Assembly (NCBI GenBank): GCA_000514715.1
Contig: AZWL01000019.1
Coordinates: 101,025 to 165,024 of the forward strand
Length of the DNA: 64,000 nucleotides
Direction of reading: 5' to 3'
Origin: Streptomyces sp. CNH099
GTDB taxonomy: Bacteria; Actinomycetota; Actinomycetes; Streptomycetales; Streptomycetaceae
A program made the translations under genes and the position numbers. The number at the start of each line of letters is the position of its first letter. The first letter of the stretch is position 1. A model generated the notes under the pieces. It was not told where the DNA came from. It searched no databases and saw nothing but the letters and a program-made list of their open reading frames with translations. Below, one piece after another: positions 35,724 through 44,113 of this stretch.

Positions 35724-35753
35724 AACGTAGGAATCGGCCACGCAATTTGTCAA
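35724..35753 (-). promoter_or_regulatory. Promoter of the ThuA-oxidoreductase operon
   Basis: On the minus strand TTGACA (35753-35748) and TACGTT (35729-35724) are separated by 18 nt, a good SigA/HrdB-type promoter. The flanking DNA (TTATTGACAAATTG) is markedly A+T-rich. Transcription would start near 35717, about 80 nt before the likely ThuA start. Confidence 0.6.
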
Positions 35754-35795
35754 TAAGCTTGACTAACCTCCCGGCGGCGGGACGCAGCCGTTCCG

Positions 35796-36824
35796 CTACC
35801 GGTGCAGGTCGACGGTGAGGTGGGCGGAGAGGGCGCGGAGGAAGGCGGGGGCGTCGAAGGCCGCGCCGGCCGAGGCGACGCCGGTCGTCCGGGTCCGGCC
35901 GGTGAGGAGGCGGTGCACCGCCTCCACCGCCAGCGGGGCGGTGACGGCGTAGATGTCCCGGCCCGCGGCCGTGGCGCGGCGTTCGGCGCCCCGGGAGCGT
36001 ACGAGGACGTCGACGACGAAGGTCTGCGCGGAGCGCCCGCGCCCGTCGGCCGCGGCCGGCGGCGGGGTGTCCGGGGACGCCAGGTCGCGGGCCGCCGCGG
36101 CCGCCATGTAGGTGCGCACCTCGGGGACGGCCAGATGGCTGGGGACGGTGACGACGTCGGCCATGGAGAACTCGCCGAGCACCGGCCGGGTGCCCAGCGG
36201 GGCGGGGAACGGCCAGTCCAGAAGGGGGAGTTCGGCGTCGTGGTACTCCAGCCCGCCGTTCGCGTAGCGGACGCGGCGGCCGCCGCGCCGGGCGCCGGAG
36301 ACCTCGCCCGCCGCGCGCGTCCCCGCGGTGGGGTGCCAGCTGCTCAGCCCGTACGCGACGTGCACCTCGTCGGCCGCCGTCCAGTCGGCCGCCGCCGCGG
36401 TGGCCAGCAGGTCGCCGAGGCCGCCGAAGAAGGCCATCGCGGGGACCACCGCCGTGCCGGCGGCGCGGGCGGGGCCGGTGAAGCGGGCGAACGTGTCGGC
36501 GTTGGCCTCGATCTCGGCGGCCACGTCCACGTACGGGACGCCGGCGCGCAGCGCCGCCTCGATCACCGGCGCGGCGGTCGTGGCGAAGGGCCCGGCGGTG
36601 TTGACCACCGCCGCCGTCCCGGCGAGGGCGGAGTCGAGCGCGGCGGCATCGCCGACGGCCGCCGGGCGGGCCGCCAGCCCGGTCGCCGCCGACTGCGCCG
36701 CCAGCTTGCCGGCGTCCCGGCCGGTGAGCACCGGCACGTACCCGCGCTCCCGCAGCTCCGCCACGACGAACCGCCCGGTGTGCCCGTACGCCCCGAACAC
36801 CGCCACCGCCTGGCCCGATCTCAT
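35796..36824 (-). CDS. Saccharopine dehydrogenase-like NAD(P)-binding protein
   Basis: 342 residues. The N-terminal Rossmann fold has GAYGHTGRFVVAELRERG (about 10-27), the GxxGxxG-type site of saccharopine dehydrogenase-like and trans-acting enoyl reductase proteins, followed by AAVVNTAGPFATTAAPVI. The remainder has no further signature. Reaction unknown. It is divergent from the GlxA-type regulator at 36924, which may regulate it. Confidence 0.75.
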   Translation of the reverse strand: MRSGQAVAVFGAYGHTGRFVVAELRERGYVPVLTGRDAGKLAAQSAATGLAARPAAVGDAAALDSALAGTAAVVNTAGPFATTAAPVIEAALRAGVPYVDVAAEIEANADTFARFTGPARAAGTAVVPAMAFFGGLGDLLATAAAADWTAADEVHVAYGLSSWHPTAGTRAAGEVSGARRGGRRVRYANGGLEYHDAELPLLDWPFPAPLGTRPVLGEFSMADVVTVPSHLAVPEVRTYMAAAAARDLASPDTPPPAAADGRGRSAQTFVVDVLVRSRGAERRATAAGRDIYAVTAPLAVEAVHRLLTGRTRTTGVASAGAAFDAPAFLRALSAHLTVDLHR

Positions 36825-36889
36825 CGGCACTCCCCGCTCTCGAACGATCCACCGTGGACATCCTGACGGGGGCGGGCCGCCGCCACGAG

Positions 36890-36924
36890 TGTCCGGAACG
36901 ACAACGCCCGTACAATTTCGGACA
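36890..36924. promoter_or_regulatory. Inverted repeat and -10 box in divergent promoter region
   Basis: TGTCCGGAA (36890-36898) and TTTCGGACA (36916-36924) form a near-perfect inverted repeat (8 of 9) around 17 nt. Inside, TACAAT (36911-36916) is a -10 box 7 nt before the regulator ATG, which has no ribosome site, so a leaderless mRNA is likely. The repeat would be a natural autoregulatory operator for the AraC-type protein. Confidence 0.5.
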
Positions 36925-37883
36925 TGGACCACACCGTCGCGCTGGCCGTCACCGAGGGCATGCTGCACTTCGAGCTGTCCGTGGCGTACGAGGCCCTCGG
37001 CTCCGCCCCGGACGAGGTGACCGGCCCCTGGTACGACGTCACCGTCTGCGGCACGCGGGCCGTACGGTTCGGCCGGTTCCGGCTGGAGCCCGACCACGGG
37101 CTGGACCGGCTGCGGCACGCCGGCACCGTGATCGTCCCGGGCTGGGCGGACGTCGACGCCGCGCCGCCCGCCGCCCTGACCGACGCGGTGCGCGCGGCGC
37201 ACGCGGCCGGCGCCCGGGTGGCCTCGCTGTGCACCGGCGCGTTCGTGCTGGCCGCCGCCGGGCTGCTGGACGGCCGGCGCGCGACGACCCACTGGGCGCA
37301 CACCGCCGTCCTCGCCGCCCGCCACCCGGCGGTGCGGGTCGACCCGGACGTGCTCTACGTGGACGACGGCAGCGTGCTCACCTCCGCCGGGAAGGCCGCC
37401 GCGCTCGACCTGTGCCTGCACCTCGTACGCCGCGACCACGGCTCGGCGGCCGCCAACGCCGTCGCCCGCCGGCTGGTGGTGCCGCCGCACCGGGACGGCG
37501 GCCAGGCCCAGTTCGTCGCCGCGCCGGTGCCCGCCACGGACGACCGGCCGCTCGCCGCGCTGTTCCCCTGGGTGCTGGAGCGCATCGACCGGCCGCTGAC
37601 GGTGGCGGACCTGGCCCGCCAGGCGCGGATGAGCCCGCGCAACCTGACCCGCCACTTCCGCGGCGCGACCGGCGCCACCCCGCTGCAGTGGCTGCACACC
37701 CAGCGGATCCGCCGCGCCCAGGAGCTGCTGGAGACCACCGACCACGCCGTCGACGCCATCGCGGCGGCCACCGGCATGGGCACGGCCACGACCCTGCGCC
37801 GCCACTTCCAGCGCACCGTCGGGGTGCCCCCGGCGACGTACCGCCGCACCTTCCGCGCGCGCCGCGGGGAGCCGGGCGCTTGA
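36924..37883 (+). CDS. GlxA-family regulator: DJ-1/PfpI-like domain plus AraC HTH
   Basis: 319 residues. Residues 1-185 are a class I amidotransferase-like (DJ-1/PfpI) sensor with the nucleophile elbow SLCTGAFVLAAAGLL at about 100; 210-310 are an AraC double HTH (LTVADLARQARMSPRNLTR and later DAIAAATGMGTATTLRRHF). Members sense small nitrogen or aldehyde compounds. Divergent from the saccharopine dehydrogenase-like gene. The Cys in the elbow is kept, so ligand chemistry as in family members is possible. Confidence 0.88.
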   Translation: MDHTVALAVTEGMLHFELSVAYEALGSAPDEVTGPWYDVTVCGTRAVRFGRFRLEPDHGLDRLRHAGTVIVPGWADVDAAPPAALTDAVRAAHAAGARVASLCTGAFVLAAAGLLDGRRATTHWAHTAVLAARHPAVRVDPDVLYVDDGSVLTSAGKAAALDLCLHLVRRDHGSAAANAVARRLVVPPHRDGGQAQFVAAPVPATDDRPLAALFPWVLERIDRPLTVADLARQARMSPRNLTRHFRGATGATPLQWLHTQRIRRAQELLETTDHAVDAIAAATGMGTATTLRRHFQRTVGVPPATYRRTFRARRGEPGA

Positions 37884-37905
37884 CCCTCGCGTGGCGTGCT
37901 GCCGC

Positions 37906-38025
37906 ATGGTCGCGGGCCTGGCGGAACAACTGACCGTGGGGCGCGTGGCCGAGCCGGCGGGCGTGAGCGTCCGCACGCTGCTGGGATCGTTATCCCGTTT
38001 GCGGCCGTCCGGCCCGGTCGGTTAA
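37906..38025 (+). pseudogene. MerR-family regulator stub
   Basis: 39 codons. LTVGRVAEPAGVSVRTLLG matches the first helix-turn-helix of MerR/TipA regulators, where the usual text continues with HHYDEIGLL. Here the frame turns into SLSRLRPSGPVG and stops 9 bp before the GNAT gene. The wing, second helix pair and effector domain are missing, so this is a truncated relic, probably of a MerR gene once upstream of the acetyltransferase. Confidence 0.6.
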
Positions 38026-38034
38026 GAAGCACGC

Positions 38035-38574
38035 ATGCTACGAGGTACCAAGGTCGGGCTCCGGGCCCGGCACGCGGACGACATCCCCGTCCTGCAGGCC
38101 GAGCTGTACGACGACGTGGTCACCCACTCGCGGGCCAACGGCTGGCCGTGGCGGCCCGTGGCGGCCGACTCGAAGGAGTCCCCGCTGCTGGTGGACGACA
38201 CGAAGGAGACGCTCGTCCCGTTCTCCGTGGTGGAGCTGGCCGGCGGCACGCTGGTCGGCACCGCTGCGCTGTGGAGCATCGACAACCACCACCGGGCCGC
38301 GCACCTGGGGATGGGGCTGATGCCGTCCGCCCGCGGCAAGGGCTACGGCACCGACGTGGTCGCGGTGCTCTGCCACTACGGCTTCGCCGTCCGCGGCCTG
38401 CACCGGCTGCAGGTCGAGACGCTCGCGGACAACGATGCGATGCTGCGCGCCGCCGAGCGCAACGGCTTCGTCCGCGAGGGGCTGCTGCGTTCCTCGGCCT
38501 GGGTGCTCGGCGAGTTCCTGGACGAGGTGGTGCTCGGACAGCTCGCCGGGGAGTGGCGGCCGGCCGCGGCGTAG
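38035..38574 (+). CDS. GNAT-family N-acetyltransferase (RimJ-like)
   Basis: 179 residues. The acetyl-CoA site MGLMPSARGKGYGTDVVAVL (about 97-116, R/QxxGxG/A form) and the motif HRLQVETLADNDAMLRAAERNGF (shortened here: HRLQVETLADND, about 123-134) are those of RimJ/L-type acetyltransferases that modify proteins or small molecules. Substrate unknown. No strong ribosome site precedes ATG 38035. Confidence 0.85.
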   Translation: MLRGTKVGLRARHADDIPVLQAELYDDVVTHSRANGWPWRPVAADSKESPLLVDDTKETLVPFSVVELAGGTLVGTAALWSIDNHHRAAHLGMGLMPSARGKGYGTDVVAVLCHYGFAVRGLHRLQVETLADNDAMLRAAERNGFVREGLLRSSAWVLGEFLDEVVLGQLAGEWRPAAA

Positions 38575-38703
38575 CCGGGCGGCCCGGCCGGTCGGGCGGG
38601 CAGCCGGGCGGACGGGCAGGCCGCCGCCGTGGATCAGCCGATCGCCGGTACGCCCCGCGAGCCGGGAGGGCTCGGAACGCCGATCCTTTGGCATGCTGCA
38701 CTC

Positions 38704-40677
38704 ATGTCGACGCCGCCGCCGCGCCCGGACGTCTCCGCCGGCGGCTCCGCCTGTACCGCCGCCGGCGTCCCCGTGCCGCCGGCCGGCGGTCTGCGGCTGC
38801 GGGCGCACCGGGTGAGCCGGGACGTACGCGGGGCCGGGCGGGTGCTGAGCGGGGTGTCGGTCGACGTCGCGCCGGGGACCCTCACGGTGATCGCGGGGAG
38901 CAGCGGCGCCGGCAAAACGGTCCTGCTGCAGACGCTGGCGGGGCTCAGCGCGCCGAGCGAGGGCGAGGTCCGGCACGACGGGGCGCCGCCGGGGGCGCCG
39001 GGGCCGGAGTTCGGGTTCGTACCGCAGGACGACATCATCCACCGCGAGCTGCCGCTGCACCGCACGCTGGTGTACGCGGCCGGCCTGCGGATGCCGCCGG
39101 GCGTCCCGGCCGCCGCCGTCGCCGCGACCGTCGACCGGGTGCTGGCCGTCCTCGGGCTGACGTCGCGGCGCGACACCCCGGTACGGGCGCTGAGCGGGGG
39201 CGAGCGCAAGCGGGCGAGCATCGCGGTGGAGCTGCTGACCCGGCCCCGGGTGCTGTTCCTCGACGAGCCGACGTCCGGGCTCGACCCGGTCACGGGCGCC
39301 GGGCTGATGCGCACCCTGCGCGGGCTGGCGGACGCCGGCACCACCGTCGTGCTGACCACGCACGTCCTCGCCGATCTGCCGCGCTGCGACCAGGTGGTCT
39401 TCCTGACCGCCGCCGGCGAGGCCGCGTACGCGGGCGAGCCGGGCGGGCTGTGCGCGGCGTTCGGCGTCGGCACCGTGGAGGAGGTGTACGAGGCGGTGTC
39501 GGGCGGTGGCCGGGCGGCGGGTACGGCGCCCGAGAGCGGCGCCGGGGGCGAGATCCCGGAGCAGGCCGAAGCCCCGTCGCGCACGGACGGCGCGGGCCCG
39601 GCGGGCGCGGCCGGGCGCGGGGCACCGGGCGCGCACGCGGCATCCGCCTCCCCCGGCGAGCCCGCGGCGCCCGCCTCCCCCGCCGGACCGGCAGGTCCGT
39701 CGGGACCGACCGGACCGTCGGGACCGACCGGACCGGCCGGAGCGGCCGAGCAGGCGGCACCGGCCGTACCCGCGGCACCGGCCCGAACCGCCGGGTCCGC
39801 CCGCGCCGCCGGCACGGCGGCCCGCGTCGGCGCCCTGCGCCAGTGGGCCCTGCTCACCCGCCGCGGCACCGCCCTCATGCTCCACAACCGGCTCTCCGTC
39901 GCCGTCCTCGCCGGCTCGCCGGTCATGATCGTGGCGATGTTCGCCGTGCTCTTCCGGGCCGGCGCGTTCGACCCCGCGTCGCCGGACCCCGCGTCCACCG
40001 CGATGATCATGTTCTGGATCGCCTTCGGTGCGTTCTTCTTCGGGCTGACGTACGGCCTGCTGCAGATCTGCACCGAGCTGCCCGTCGTACGCCGCGAATG
40101 GCTCGCCGGCCTGCGGATCGGCCCGTACGTCGCCGCCAAGCTCACCACGATGCTCCCGGTGCTCGCCGTCGCCGACGCGCTGCTGCTGGCGGTGCTCCGC
40201 GCCCTGGACCGGCTGCCCGCGGCCGGCTGGGGCACGTACGCGTCGCTGTTCGCGTCGAGCGTGCTGGCCTCGGCCGCCGCGCTCGCGCTCGGGCTGCTCG
40301 CGTCGGCCGCGGTGTCGGAGCCGGGGCAGGCGACGCTGATGCTGCCGCTGCTGTGCTTTCCGCAGGTGCTGTTCTCCGGCGCGTTCGTGCCGGTGCCGCG
40401 GATGACCGCGGGCGGCGAGGCGATCAGCTGGGCGATGACCAACCGCTGGGCGTTCGAGGCGCTGGGCAGCGGGGTGGGGCTGGAGGCGCTGTGGCGCGCG
40501 GGCGGCTCGCCGCAGGGGCAGCCGCTGCTGGCGTCGTACGGGGACTCCTTCGGGCACCCGGCGGGCCGGGGGTGGGTGATCCTGGCGGGCTTCGCGGTGG
40601 TGTTCGTGGCGCTGACGTGGTGGGTGCTGGTGCGCAAGTGCCGGGACGGCGCGGTGCGGAGCCGGCAGGGCCGCTAG
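38704..40677 (+). CDS. ABCG-type half transporter: ATPase fused to ABC-2 permease
   Basis: 657 residues. N-terminal ATPase: Walker A AGSSGAGKTVLLQ (about 64), signature ALSGGERKRASIAVELL, Walker B VLFLDEPTSGLDP. A roughly 120-residue low-complexity Ala/Gly/Pro linker contains GPSGPTGPSGPTGPAG, then six transmembrane helices of an ABC-2/ABCG permease (TAMIMFWIAFGAFFFG; LLCFPQVLFSGAFVPV). The ATPase-first order is that of White/ABCG half transporters and suggests an exporter acting as a dimer. ATG 38704 was preferred to 38629 because the latter adds no conserved sequence. Linker length is unusual. Confidence 0.87.
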   Translation: MSTPPPRPDVSAGGSACTAAGVPVPPAGGLRLRAHRVSRDVRGAGRVLSGVSVDVAPGTLTVIAGSSGAGKTVLLQTLAGLSAPSEGEVRHDGAPPGAPGPEFGFVPQDDIIHRELPLHRTLVYAAGLRMPPGVPAAAVAATVDRVLAVLGLTSRRDTPVRALSGGERKRASIAVELLTRPRVLFLDEPTSGLDPVTGAGLMRTLRGLADAGTTVVLTTHVLADLPRCDQVVFLTAAGEAAYAGEPGGLCAAFGVGTVEEVYEAVSGGGRAAGTAPESGAGGEIPEQAEAPSRTDGAGPAGAAGRGAPGAHAASASPGEPAAPASPAGPAGPSGPTGPSGPTGPAGAAEQAAPAVPAAPARTAGSARAAGTAARVGALRQWALLTRRGTALMLHNRLSVAVLAGSPVMIVAMFAVLFRAGAFDPASPDPASTAMIMFWIAFGAFFFGLTYGLLQICTELPVVRREWLAGLRIGPYVAAKLTTMLPVLAVADALLLAVLRALDRLPAAGWGTYASLFASSVLASAAALALGLLASAAVSEPGQATLMLPLLCFPQVLFSGAFVPVPRMTAGGEAISWAMTNRWAFEALGSGVGLEALWRAGGSPQGQPLLASYGDSFGHPAGRGWVILAGFAVVFVALTWWVLVRKCRDGAVRSRQGR

Positions 40678-40779
40678 GGCCGGTCGTCAATCTCCCGTCT
40701 GCGGCCCTGCGGGCGAACGACGCGAGCCGGACGGCGGGCCCCGGGCGCGGGTCGCGCGCCGGTTCCGGGCCCCCGGGGG

Positions 40780-42273
40780 TCAGCAGCCCAGCCGCGGCGC
40801 CAGCCCCGCCACGTCGGGCACCCGGTCCCGGTACGTCCGCCGCACGAACGACAGAAACGTTTCGACATCGCCGGGCTGCGACGCCGGCCCCAGCGAGACG
40901 CGCACCGCGCCCGCCGAGGGCAGGTGCAGCAGCTTCAGGTACTCCTCCAGCGACCCGAGCCGCCGGCGGGCCGCCCGGCGCAGCCGGCGCGGCGGCAGGC
41001 CGAAGGCCGCCTCGCCGGCGCCCGGGTTGCAGAAGCAGCCGGTGCGCAGCGAGATGCCGGACGCGGCGCTGTCGCGGATGATGACGCGCTCGTCGACGAC
41101 CCGCCCGCCGGCGTCGAGGACGTTCAGCGCGACCGTGCCGCCGCGCGGTGTGCCGGTACGGTCCGGCCCGTACACCCGGACCAGCGGCGAGCCGTCGCTG
41201 TGCCGCAGCGTCCGCAGCCCCGCGAGCAGCCGCCCCGTCAGCGCGGCGACGTGGTCGTGGACGCGGTCCATGCCGACGCGCTCGATCCAGGCGAGCCCGG
41301 CGGTGACGTCCGGTATGGCCAGGAAGTTGACCGTGCCGTCCTCGAACGCGGCCTCGTCGTCGGCGAGGACGTGCCACCGCGCCTGCGCGCTCACCGCGTA
41401 GATCGTGCCGCCGGAGAACCACGGGCGGCGCAGCCTGGCCAGCGCCGGCCTGCGGGCGATCAGGGCGCCGACGCCGGTGGGGTGGCCGAAGACCTTGTAC
41501 CAGCTGACGACGGTGAAGTCCGGGTGGTGGCGGCCGAGGTCCAGGCGGTTCGTCGGCACGTACGCGGCCGCGTCGAGGACGACGTCGTAGCCGTGGGCCT
41601 GGGCGGTCGCGATCCAGTCCAGCGGGTGCTGCACGCCGGTGAAGTTGCTCTGCGCCGGGTACGCCAGCAGCCCGCGCGGGCGCCCGGCGGCGCCCCGGCG
41701 GCCGGGGGCGGGCCCGAGGCCGGGCCGGCGGGCGCGCACGGCCAGGGCGGCGCGCATCCGGTCCTCGTCGATGCGCAGGTCCGGTGCGCGCAGCGGCACG
41801 TACTCGACGGTCGCGCCGCGCGCCCGCGCGTACTCCCGCAGGCCGTTGACGGAGTTGTGGTTGTCGAGCGGCATGACGAGCCTGCTGCGGCGCCCGAGCG
41901 GGTACGCCTCGCCGACCAGGCGCAGCGCGCCGGTGGCGTTGGGCGTGAAGATCACGGCGTACTCGGCGGGGTCGGCGTTGAAGTGCCGCAGCACCGCCCC
42001 GCGGGCCTCGTCGAGCAGGTCCCCGGAGGCGCGGGAGGCGGGGCTGTCGGAGTGCGGGTTGCCGAACAGCCCGCCGGTGACGCGCCGCGCGCTCGCCGCG
42101 ACGAGGGAGCGGGGCGGGAGTCCGGCGCCGGTGTGGTCGAGGTAGGTGTGCCCGCCCTCGTCGAGATAGCCGAACTCGCGTGCCCGCAGCTCCGCGAAGA
42201 GGTCGAGGGCGTCCGCCGCTTCCTCGCGTACGTCTTCGTCGCGCACGTGCCCGGTGGTGTCTGCCCTGCCCAT
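40780..42273 (-). CDS. Class V aminotransferase / cysteine desulfurase-like (MoCo sulfurase-like) enzyme
   Basis: 497 residues, PLP fold type I. Near the start YLDHTGAGLPPRSL, then FTPNATGALRLVGE, the PLP-aspartate LDAAAYVPTNRLDL and the Schiff-base lysine Lys260 in SWYKVFGHPTGVGAL. A Cys-bearing loop SLRTGCFCNPGAGE near 415 is like that of SufS/molybdenum cofactor sulfurases that take sulfur from cysteine. ATG 42273 has GGAGGGG five nt upstream. Stands alone, converging with the ABC gene. Persulfide donor for a cofactor or a secondary pathway is the best guess. Confidence 0.82.
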   Translation of the reverse strand: MGRADTTGHVRDEDVREEAADALDLFAELRAREFGYLDEGGHTYLDHTGAGLPPRSLVAASARRVTGGLFGNPHSDSPASRASGDLLDEARGAVLRHFNADPAEYAVIFTPNATGALRLVGEAYPLGRRSRLVMPLDNHNSVNGLREYARARGATVEYVPLRAPDLRIDEDRMRAALAVRARRPGLGPAPGRRGAAGRPRGLLAYPAQSNFTGVQHPLDWIATAQAHGYDVVLDAAAYVPTNRLDLGRHHPDFTVVSWYKVFGHPTGVGALIARRPALARLRRPWFSGGTIYAVSAQARWHVLADDEAAFEDGTVNFLAIPDVTAGLAWIERVGMDRVHDHVAALTGRLLAGLRTLRHSDGSPLVRVYGPDRTGTPRGGTVALNVLDAGGRVVDERVIIRDSAASGISLRTGCFCNPGAGEAAFGLPPRRLRRAARRRLGSLEEYLKLLHLPSAGAVRVSLGPASQPGDVETFLSFVRRTYRDRVPDVAGLAPRLGC

Positions 42274-42686
42274 GGGACCCCTCCGCATGAAAACTGCCAA
42301 AGGTAGCCATACCAGGATGACACCGGGCGCGCCCGCTGACCCCCGTCAACGCGGCCGGGTCCGGTTCTTCTCCGCTGCCGAACGGCCGCGCCGGCCCGGC
42401 CGAGATCGAGGTCCGCCGGCGGGTCGCCCCGCTCCCCCGCCCCGGCGGGGACGCGGCGCGGCACCGCGGTCCCGGACGGGAACATCGGCCGCTTCAGCGG
42501 GGCGTACTGCGGGTAGGCGCCGGAGCGTTCGACGAACGCCCGCATGGTGCGCTCGGCGGTGCGGTCGTCCGGCGGCGCGCACGGCTCCGGCCGGTCGCCG
42601 GCAGCGATGGACGGCCGAAGCCGGTCACCGCACGGAGCCGCCCGTGCACGCCGGGACGCGCGACCCGCCCTCATAGGATGGCGATC
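42274..42686. other. 413-bp gap with a coding-like minus-strand segment
   Basis: No intact gene. On the minus strand about 42430-42674 reads with C/G-ending codons and a protein-like phrase (RTAERTMRAFVERSGAYPQY, then APLKRPMFPSGTAVPRR) before becoming low complexity. I do not recognise it; it may be a gene relic upstream of the aminotransferase or a short unannotated peptide. TAGGAT (42674-42679) lies 7 nt before the methyltransferase ATG and looks like its -10 box. Confidence 0.35.
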
Positions 42687-43436
42687 ATGGATCCAGCAGA
42701 CTTCTACACCGGAATCGTCGCGGAGCTGTACGGACCGCTCAAGTCCGTCACCCAGGACCCCGAACCGTACGCCGCCTTCGTCGAGGAGGCCGGCTCACCC
42801 GCGCTGGAGCTGGGCTGCGGGGACGGGGAGCCGCTGCTCGAACTGCGTCGCCGGGGGCTGGACGTGGACGGCGTCGACTCCTCCGCGGACATGCTGGACC
42901 GGCTGCGCCGCCGGGCCGGCGCGGAGGACCTGCACGTCGTCGTCTTCCACCAGCGCATGGAGGCCCTGGACCTGCCCCGCCGGTACGCGGCGGTCTACCT
43001 CGCCGGACCGACGTTCAACCTGCTGCCCGACGACGCCACCGCGCTGGCCGCGCTGCGCGCCATCCGCGCCCACCTCGCCGAGGGCGGCACCGTGCTGGTC
43101 CCGCTGCACCTGCCAGGACCCACCCCGTCGCACGAGGTCGGCCGCGCCCGCACCGCCACCGCCCCCGACGGCGCCGAGCTGCGGGTCCGCGTCGTCGCCG
43201 AGAACCGCGACGAGCACACCCGCACCCAGACGACGCTGCTGCGCTACGAGCGCTACCACCCCTCGGGCAGCAGCATCACCGAACGCCCGTGGGTGCTGCA
43301 CTGGTACACCCGCGACGGCTTCGAGACCCTGGCCGCCGTCGCCGGCCTGGCCGTCACCGGCGTCACCGACCCCGGGGGCGCGCCCGCGGACGCCGACGCG
43401 GACCACGTCCACGTACGGCTGCGGACCGCGGACTGA
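42687..43436 (+). CDS. Class I SAM-dependent methyltransferase
   Basis: 249 residues. Motif I LELGCGDGEPLLELRRRG (about 37-54), motif II acid in VDGVDSSADMLDRL, and the post-I region with AVYLAGPTFNLLPDD are those of small-molecule methyltransferases. The C-terminal half has YERYHPSGSSITERPWVLHW typical of this subgroup. Substrate unknown. ATG 42687 chosen because TAGGAT stands 7 nt upstream (leaderless) or AGGATGG can act as a weak ribosome site. Confidence 0.82.
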   Translation: MDPADFYTGIVAELYGPLKSVTQDPEPYAAFVEEAGSPALELGCGDGEPLLELRRRGLDVDGVDSSADMLDRLRRRAGAEDLHVVVFHQRMEALDLPRRYAAVYLAGPTFNLLPDDATALAALRAIRAHLAEGGTVLVPLHLPGPTPSHEVGRARTATAPDGAELRVRVVAENRDEHTRTQTTLLRYERYHPSGSSITERPWVLHWYTRDGFETLAAVAGLAVTGVTDPGGAPADADADHVHVRLRTAD

Positions 43437-43577
43437 CCCGCCCGGCGGGACCGCGCTCCGCCGCGGAAGCCGCGGGCCGGGAACCCGGTCCGGGCAGCGC
43501 ACCCACCGGTCGGCCAAACAGGCGTATCGTGACAAGAGAGGATGCATCCGACTCTTCTTGGAGAGGAGGCAGCAACC

Positions 43578-44027
43578 ATGTCGAATACGCAACACACCAC
43601 GGGGATGACCTCACACCCTGATGTGCAGGAGATGAGGGAGCGATTCGATCGCACGGCGGCCGGAGGTGGTGTGGTTGCCCTCGAAGGACTGATCCTGCTC
43701 GCCGGCCTGTACGCCGCGATTTCACCCTGGGTCGTGCACTTCACGGGGAACTCCAACCTGGCCGTCAACAACCTCATCGTCGGCATCACCATCGGCCTGC
43801 TCGGACTCGGGCTGACCCTGGCACCGGAGCGGACGTCCGGGCTGGCCTGGCTGGCCGTGCCGCTCGGCCTCTGGCTCGTGATCTCCCCCTGGGTGGTCAC
43901 CACCGCGAACACCGCATCCAACGGCGTCATCTGGAGCAACTGCTTCGCCGGCGGCGTCACGGCCCTGCTGGGACTGCTCGCCATGGGTATGACCGTGCGC
44001 TTCGGCCGCCGAAAGGAAGAAAAGTAA
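43578..44027 (+). CDS. SPW-repeat membrane protein
   Basis: 149 residues with four transmembrane helices in two SPW units: ISPWVVHFTGNSNLAVNN and ISPWVVTTANTASNGVIW, the defining repeat of this family. The soluble start (SHPDVQEMRERFDRTAAGG) and basic end GRRKEEK are cytoplasmic. Function unknown; such proteins are common in actinomycetes. Strong GAGAGGAGG ribosome site upstream. Confidence 0.9.
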   Translation: MSNTQHTTGMTSHPDVQEMRERFDRTAAGGGVVALEGLILLAGLYAAISPWVVHFTGNSNLAVNNLIVGITIGLLGLGLTLAPERTSGLAWLAVPLGLWLVISPWVVTTANTASNGVIWSNCFAGGVTALLGLLAMGMTVRFGRRKEEK

Positions 44028-44061
44028 GGCCGCGGGCGCGCACACCGCTGCACCGTCCGGT

Positions 44062-44097
44062 GCCGGGTCCGCCGGGTACGCCCCGGGGCGGCCCGGC
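44062..44097. terminator. Hairpin between convergent genes
   Basis: GCCGGG-T-CCGC (44062-44072) pairs with GCGG-CCCGGC (44088-44097), one T bulged. It lies between the SPW gene (ends 44027) and the TetR gene (ends 44114) and probably terminates both. Confidence 0.55.
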
Positions 44098-44113
44098 GCC
44101 GGGGGCGGCGTAC

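Noticed and set aside
35637..35753. N-terminal extension of the ThuA gene starting at TTG 35753
   Set aside because: It would begin inside the TTGACA -35 box and adds a Pro/Arg-rich segment absent from the core family.
38038..40557. An 839-codon open frame on the minus strand opposite the GNAT and ABC exporter genes
   Set aside because: Composition is Arg/Gly/Ala-rich shadow sequence; the plus strand has clear Walker motifs and GNAT motifs.
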